DNA of 6,665 nucleotides from Pseudorhodobacter antarcticus (GTDB lineage: Bacteria > Pseudomonadota > Alphaproteobacteria > Rhodobacterales > Rhodobacteraceae). A program made the position numbers and the translations under genes. Location: positions 1 to 6,665 of the forward strand of contig CAMAQR010000113.1 of the NCBI GenBank assembly GCA_945860375.1. Direction: 5' to 3'. A model generated the notes under the pieces. It worked only from the letters and a program-made list of their open reading frames with translations. It had not been told where the DNA came from and searched no databases. Shown here one piece after another: positions 5,327 through 6,665 of this stretch (position 1 is its first letter; every line of letters starts with the position of its first letter).

Positions 5327-6039
5327 GCTTCACCTCCTTCAACAGCGACGGGTGCAGCAGCAGCGACCGAACGGAGGCCAGCAGGCAAAGGAATGCCAGC
5401 CGGAGCAGCTTTCTTAACTGCGTCCTTGATCGTAACCCAACCACCAGCGGAGCCGGGGACGGCGCCTTTGATCATCAGGATGCCACGCTCGGCATCGGTG
5501 CGGATGACTTGAAGATTCTGGGTGGTGCAACGGACAGCGCCCATATGACCAGCCATCTTCTTGCCTTTGAACACTTTGCCCGGATCCTGGCACTGGCCCG
5601 TCGAGCCGTGCGAACGGTGCGACACCGACACACCATGCGACGCCCGAAGGCCGCCGAAGTTGTGACGCTTCATCGCACCCTGGAAGCCTTTACCGATGGA
5701 CGTACCGGCAATGTCCACGAACTGACCTTCAAGGTAGTGGTCAGCGGTGATCTCCGCGCCCACTTCGATCAGGTTGGCCGGCGACACGCGGAATTCCGCG
5801 ATCTTGCGCTTGGGCTCGACCTGAGCTTTGGCGAAATGGCCGCGCATGGCAGCGGTGGTGCGTTTGGCTTTGGCCAGACCAGCGCCGAGTTGAACAGCGG
5901 TGTAGCCGTCGCGGTCAACGGTGCGTTGAGCCACGACTTGCAGATTTTCAAGTTGAAGAACGGTCACAGGAACCTGTGTGCCGTTTTCAAGAAACAGCCG
6001 GGTCATGCCCAGCTTTTTTGCGATAACGCCAGAGCGCAT
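5323..6039 (-). CDS. rplC: 50S ribosomal protein L3
   Basis: L3 is a primary assembly protein of the 50S subunit that reaches toward the peptidyl-transferase centre. The 238-aa product starts [16 protein letters not shown], has the beta-barrel core and the conserved segment [20 protein letters not shown] followed by [23 protein letters not shown] (about 146-167), the finger that carries the glutamine methylated by PrmB in E. coli. It is about 30 residues longer than the E. coli protein; the extra part is an Ala/Pro/Val-rich tail (about 208-238), usual in alphaproteobacteria. AAGGAG lies 8 nt before the ATG and the gene begins 12 nt after rpsJ. Its last codons contain the rplD ribosome site. 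Confidence 0.99.
   Translation of the reverse strand: MRSGVIAKKLGMTRLFLENGTQVPVTVLQLENLQVVAQRTVDRDGYTAVQLGAGLAKAKRTTAAMRGHFAKAQVEPKRKIAEFRVSPANLIEVGAEITADHYLEGQFVDIAGTSIGKGFQGAMKRHNFGGLRASHGVSVSHRSHGSTGQCQDPGKVFKGKKMAGHMGAVRCTTQNLQVIRTDAERGILMIKGAVPGSAGGWVTIKDAVKKAAPAGIPLPAGLRSVAAAAPVAVEGGEA
5330..5339 (-). promoter_or_regulatory. Full-length Shine-Dalgarno for rplD within the end of rplC
   Basis: The minus-strand sequence AAGGAGGTGA matches the complete anti-Shine-Dalgarno complement of 16S rRNA and ends three bases before the rplD ATG. It also encodes the Glu-Gly-Gly of the L3 C-terminus, so one stretch serves both genes. It is the strongest ribosome site in the window and decides the rplD start. 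Confidence 0.85.
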
Positions 6040-6051
6040 GTTTATGGCTCC

Positions 6052-6360
6052 TTACACTTTGATTTCGACGTCAACGCCAGCAGCGAGGTCGAGCTTCATC
6101 AGCGCATCCACGGTCTGCGGGGTCGGATCGACGATATCAAGAAGGCGTTTGTGCGTGCGGATTTCCCACTGGTCGCGCGACTTCTTGTCGATGTGCGGAC
6201 CACGAAGAACCGTGAACTTTTCGATCTTGTTCGGCAGCGGGATCGGACCGCGGACAGTGGCGCCGGTGCGCTTGGCAGTGCTGACGATTTCCGCGGTGCT
6301 GGCATCCAGGACACGGTAATCGAAGGCTTTCAGCCGAATGCGAATGGTTTGACCTTGCAT
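6052..6360 (-). CDS. rpsJ: 30S ribosomal protein S10
   Basis: S10 is part of the 30S head and, in many bacteria, of the NusB-S10 antitermination complex. The 102-aa product carries [20 protein letters not shown] (about 6-25), the [24 protein letters not shown] segment (about 33-56), with the long loop that reaches into the head, and the C-terminal strand ([19 protein letters not shown]). The frame extends 15 codons further upstream, but the ATG at 6360 is chosen because AAGGA lies 7 nt before it and the family N-terminus begins there. It opens the S10 gene block, after tuf and two hairpins; no clear promoter can be read in 6361-6443, so whether it shares transcripts with tuf is open. Confidence 0.98.
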   Translation of the reverse strand: MQGQTIRIRLKAFDYRVLDASTAEIVSTAKRTGATVRGPIPLPNKIEKFTVLRGPHIDKKSRDQWEIRTHKRLLDIVDPTPQTVDALMKLDLAAGVDVEIKV

Positions 6361-6443
6361 CAGTTTTTCCTTCGGAACGTAGGCGGGGCAACAGGCTCGG
6401 CCCATAGGTTCACATTTGTGGGTAGTCTGGTCGTTTAAAGGGT

Positions 6444-6473
6444 CAGCGGCGCACCCCGAAAGGTGCGCCGCTG
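6444..6473 (-). terminator. Strong hairpin after tuf, second of two
   Basis: CAGCGGCGCACC and GGTGCGCCGCTG form a perfect 12-bp stem around a 6-nt loop, followed on the minus strand by ACCCTTTAAAC. The stem is very stable but the T-run is weak, so it may be a terminator, an attenuator before rpsJ, or an RNase-processing site. It is the most stable structure in the tuf-rpsJ gap. Confidence 0.6.
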
Positions 6474-6488
6474 GTCCCTACTCTGTGT

Positions 6489-6511
6489 GAACCCCCTTGG
6501 AAAGGGGATTC
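6489..6511 (-). other. Hairpin directly after tuf, first of two
   Basis: The minus-strand RNA GAAUCCCCUU-UCC-AAGGGGGUUC forms a 10-bp stem with one U-G wobble, starting 6 nt after the tuf stop. The wobble would be a mismatch on the plus strand, so the transcript of interest is the minus one. No U-tract follows. Confidence 0.55.
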
Positions 6512-6517
6512 GCTGGC

Positions 6518-6665
6518 TTACGCCAGGATTTTCGACACGACGCCTGCACCGACGGTGCGGCCGCCTTCGCGGATGGCGAAGCGCAGTTTTTCTTCCATCG
6601 CGATCGGCGCGATCAGTTCGACGTTGAACTTCAGGTTGTCGCCCGGCATCACCATCTCGGTGCCT
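6518..6665 (-). CDS. tuf: Elongation factor Tu, C-terminal 48 residues (partial)
   Basis: EF-Tu delivers aminoacyl-tRNA to the ribosomal A site as a GTP complex. Only the end of domain 3 is visible, ending with [20 protein letters not shown], then [12 protein letters not shown] and a final Ala before TAA at 6520-6518. This is a near-invariant bacterial EF-Tu ending. The gene runs off the right edge, so its GTPase domain is not seen. The position just before rpsJ is the standard one in proteobacteria (usually behind rpsL, rpsG and fusA). Confidence 0.97.
   Translation of the reverse strand, partial: GTEMVMPGDNLKFNVELIAPIAMEEKLRFAIREGGRTVGAGVVSKILA

Noticed and set aside
6052..6405. S10 with a 15-residue N-terminal extension
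   Set aside because: The upstream ATG has no Shine-Dalgarno and the added residues do not belong to S10; the ATG at 6360 has AAGGA at good spacing and the family N-terminus.
5509..6438. Plus-strand open frame of 309 codons
   Set aside because: Antisense shadow of rplC and rpsJ; the minus-strand proteins are unambiguous.

Overview
The window reads almost entirely on the minus strand and looks like an alphaproteobacterium, most likely a member of the Rhodobacteraceae (roseobacter group). This rests on the protein sequences of L2, L3 and S10, the alanine-rich C-terminal tail of L3, and high GC in the ribosomal genes. The genus cannot be fixed from this sequence alone.

From right to left (the direction of transcription) the window holds the end of tuf (EF-Tu), two tandem hairpins, and then the first nine genes of the S10 ribosomal protein operon in canonical order: rpsJ, rplC, rplD, rplW, rplB, rpsS, rplV, rpsC, rplP. 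They are packed with 4-nt (ATGA) or 1-nt (TAATG) overlaps or with gaps of 3 to 13 nt. The one exception is a 156-nt gap between rplW and rplB, which carries a perfect 11-bp GC-rich hairpin resembling a terminator or attenuator. Together these genes build the 30S head (S3, S10, S19) and the 50S peptidyl-transferase and exit-tunnel region (L2, L3, L4, L16, L22, L23).

After rplP the usual order (rpmC/L29, rpsQ/S17, ...) does not follow. Instead there is a 120-nt gap with three consecutive hairpins, the last being a good intrinsic terminator that ends only 8 nt before the Shine-Dalgarno of a 207-aa putative 2-oxoglutarate/Fe(II) oxygenase (TIGR02466 / 2OG-FeII_Oxy_5 type). Because rplP encodes L16, the known target of another bacterial 2OG ribosomal oxygenase (YcfD/RoxA), the pairing is functionally suggestive, though unproven.

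Beyond the oxygenase (positions 1-867) the sequence becomes visibly more AT-rich and accessory in character. It contains a possible gene tail, three short overlapping ORFs in three different frames that read like one broken gene or a coupled set, and the 5' end of an IS30-family insertion sequence whose transposase runs off the left edge. The IS end abuts the stop codon of the last small ORF. This left part is the most variable and least understood area. Whether the S10 operon resumes beyond the IS cannot be seen here.
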